Made by a program: the position numbers and the translations under genes. DNA of 25,203 nt from a virus. The stretch is from IMG/VR virus record IMGVR_UViG_3300046777_002412, positions 1-25,203 of that record; one strand, given 5' to 3'. The notes under the pieces are model-generated. The model saw only the letters and a program-made list of their open reading frames with translations, did no database searches and was not told where the DNA came from. This document shows, piece by piece, positions 24,105 to 25,203 of this stretch. Within the stretch, counting starts at the first letter, position 1. Every line of letters begins with the position of its first letter.

Positions 24105-24136
24105 AAAAAGGGGATCGCCATAAAAAAGCAATCCCC
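24105..24136 (-). terminator. Intrinsic terminator after the 335-residue gene
   Basis: On the minus strand 24136-24128 pairs with 24118-24110. The stem is nine pairs, GGGGATTGC with GCGATCCCC, including one wobble. The 9-base loop is T-rich and five T residues follow (24109-24105). It separates the upstream gene from the repeat-fibre gene and probably ends a transcription unit. A weaker AT-only hairpin (24171-24152) overlaps the stop codon before it. Confidence 0.8.
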
Positions 24137-24170
24137 ACACACATAACAAATATTCTATTTTTAGATAGAA

Positions 24171-25178
24171 TCAGTCAAGAGCAACATTCAATGTAATTTT
24201 GATTTGGTCACCGTTGTTTTGAATAGTGTAAGGACCATTTGTAAATCTCTCAGCATACATAACAGAACTATAAAGAGTAGCTGTATTTAATCCAACTATA
24301 GTGTTTAATGTAGGATTAATTGATGGCGTAGTATAGAATTCATTAGCGTTTGGAACTGCAAATACTGTATATGTATTTGAATCTAGTCTTGTATTTCCAG
24401 CACCTGCAGCAATGTAAAGAACATCTCCTGCAACTAATTGGTGACCGGATCTTACAATCTTACCATAACTAAAAGTTACGGATGGGTCAGTTGCAACCTG
24501 AATGTTATCGATGAGAGGTTTATCCAAATAAACAACCTTTAGAGCTCTATCAATACCAATTACAATTGTTCCGGTCTGAATTCCAGCATTACCACCAACA
24601 ACCATTCCTAGAGTTAAATCATCGACGCTCTGATCTGGGTCAATTGTGATGTATTGATTTCCAACAACTCCGATTACTGGATCGGTATTATCTCCTTTAG
24701 ATACGGTAGTTCCGATACCTACAGTTGCAGCATGTACAACACCTTGTACTGCGATTGGCATGTTATTTGCTCTGGTTACATAGTAACCATAAACATCACC
24801 AGCATCTCCAGTAAATGTGAAGGTTTGTTCTGGATATGTTGCTGTTGTTCCAGAACCTACTTGATTAATTCTCCATCTGGACCCATTTAGGAGAATTCCA
24901 GTTTGAGAAGTATATGTTTGATCAGTTCTATTGTTTACACAATATGGATAACCTGTATAAGGAGCAAATCCATAAGCATTGGTATTTCCAATTCCATATG
25001 GTTCAAAATATCTCGTAGCTGAAGGAACATCGGACTCAGCTGGAGTGGTATTACTTGTAAAAAGTTTTAAAACTAGGTTTCTGGGAGACTGGTCAGCAAG
25101 ACTTGCAGTGTGGTTGTTCTGTGCAACCAAGTATCTGAGTGACTCAAGTTCTCCAATATTTGGAACTAATAGTGCCAT
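24171..25178 (-). CDS. Virion structural protein of a cyanophage family, 335 residues
   Basis: The N-terminus (MALLVPNIGELESLRYLVAQ, then SPRNLVLKLFTSNTTPAESD) and the C-terminus (YAERFTNGPYTIQNNGDQIK, ITLNVALD) are of a type I recall in structural regions of T4-like cyanophages, without a firm T4 counterpart. Residues 1-140 contain Tyr/Gly-rich strands (FEPYGIGNTNAYGFAPYTGY) and a beta core with TFTFTGDAGDVYGYYV. About 150-300 look like an added beta-rich module (DQSVDDLTLGMVVGGNAGIQ, then RSGHQLVAGDVLYIAAGAGN). No enzyme motif is seen. GGGGAG lies about 9 bases before the ATG. By position, ahead of the fibres and gene 13, it could be a baseplate-periphery or fibre-attachment protein; that is inference. 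A terminator follows it. Confidence 0.8.
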   Translation of the reverse strand: MALLVPNIGELESLRYLVAQNNHTASLADQSPRNLVLKLFTSNTTPAESDVPSATRYFEPYGIGNTNAYGFAPYTGYPYCVNNRTDQTYTSQTGILLNGSRWRINQVGSGTTATYPEQTFTFTGDAGDVYGYYVTRANNMPIAVQGVVHAATVGIGTTVSKGDNTDPVIGVVGNQYITIDPDQSVDDLTLGMVVGGNAGIQTGTIVIGIDRALKVVYLDKPLIDNIQVATDPSVTFSYGKIVRSGHQLVAGDVLYIAAGAGNTRLDSNTYTVFAVPNANEFYTTPSINPTLNTIVGLNTATLYSSVMYAERFTNGPYTIQNNGDQIKITLNVALD

Positions 25179-25203
25179 TTAAACAACTCCCCTACAGGTT
25201 ATG

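Overview
The window is a late structural-gene region from a T4-like (myovirus) cyanophage of the kind that infects marine Synechococcus or Prochlorococcus. The evidence is a run of T4 neck and packaging genes in T4 order (13, 14, 15, 16), short boxes resembling the T4 late promoter (NATAAATA), AT-rich coding, and huge fibre-like proteins of the mosaic, repeat-rich type seen in marine cyanomyoviruses. Family assignments come from motif recognition by eye, without database searches. Every convincing gene is on the minus strand, so transcription runs from position 25203 toward 1. Genes are tightly packed. No stretch over 300 bases lacks a gene; the longest gap is about 106 bases (24065-24170). 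I see no tRNA, CRISPR, insertion sequence or integrase.

Layout in transcription order. (1) 25178-24171: a 335-residue virion-type protein, followed by an intrinsic terminator (24136-24105). (2) 24064-20048: a 1338-residue repeat protein. (3) 19993-9665: a 3442-residue mosaic fibre with an Mtd-like N-terminus, tandem beta repeats, a pectate-lyase-like middle, a gp37-like distal part and a C-terminal S74 intramolecular chaperone. (4) 9663-6917: small genes of 144, 92, 57, 188, 197 and 186 residues; the last three are diverged paralogues of one beta-rich fibre or tip protein. (5) 6875-6513: a likely fibre-assembly protein, then 6507-5746: a predicted 2-oxoglutarate/Fe(II) dioxygenase. (6) 5671-1907: neck proteins gp13 and gp14, tail completion protein gp15, and small terminase gp16. 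(7) 1884-1498: a small basic protein whose first ten residues look like the T4 capsid-targeting sequence. (8) 1496 to beyond the left edge: a multidomain protein with DUF5661/DUF5872-like segments.

Working together, blocks 1-5 would build, fold and possibly modify the host-recognition apparatus. Blocks 6-7 close the head, attach the tail and package DNA. The boundary between the variable fibre block and the conserved neck block carries the most striking regulatory element: a late-promoter box, an intrinsic-terminator-like hairpin and the gene 13 ribosome binding site all overlap within 34 bases (5672-5705). This would silence read-through messages while leaving late-promoter messages translatable.
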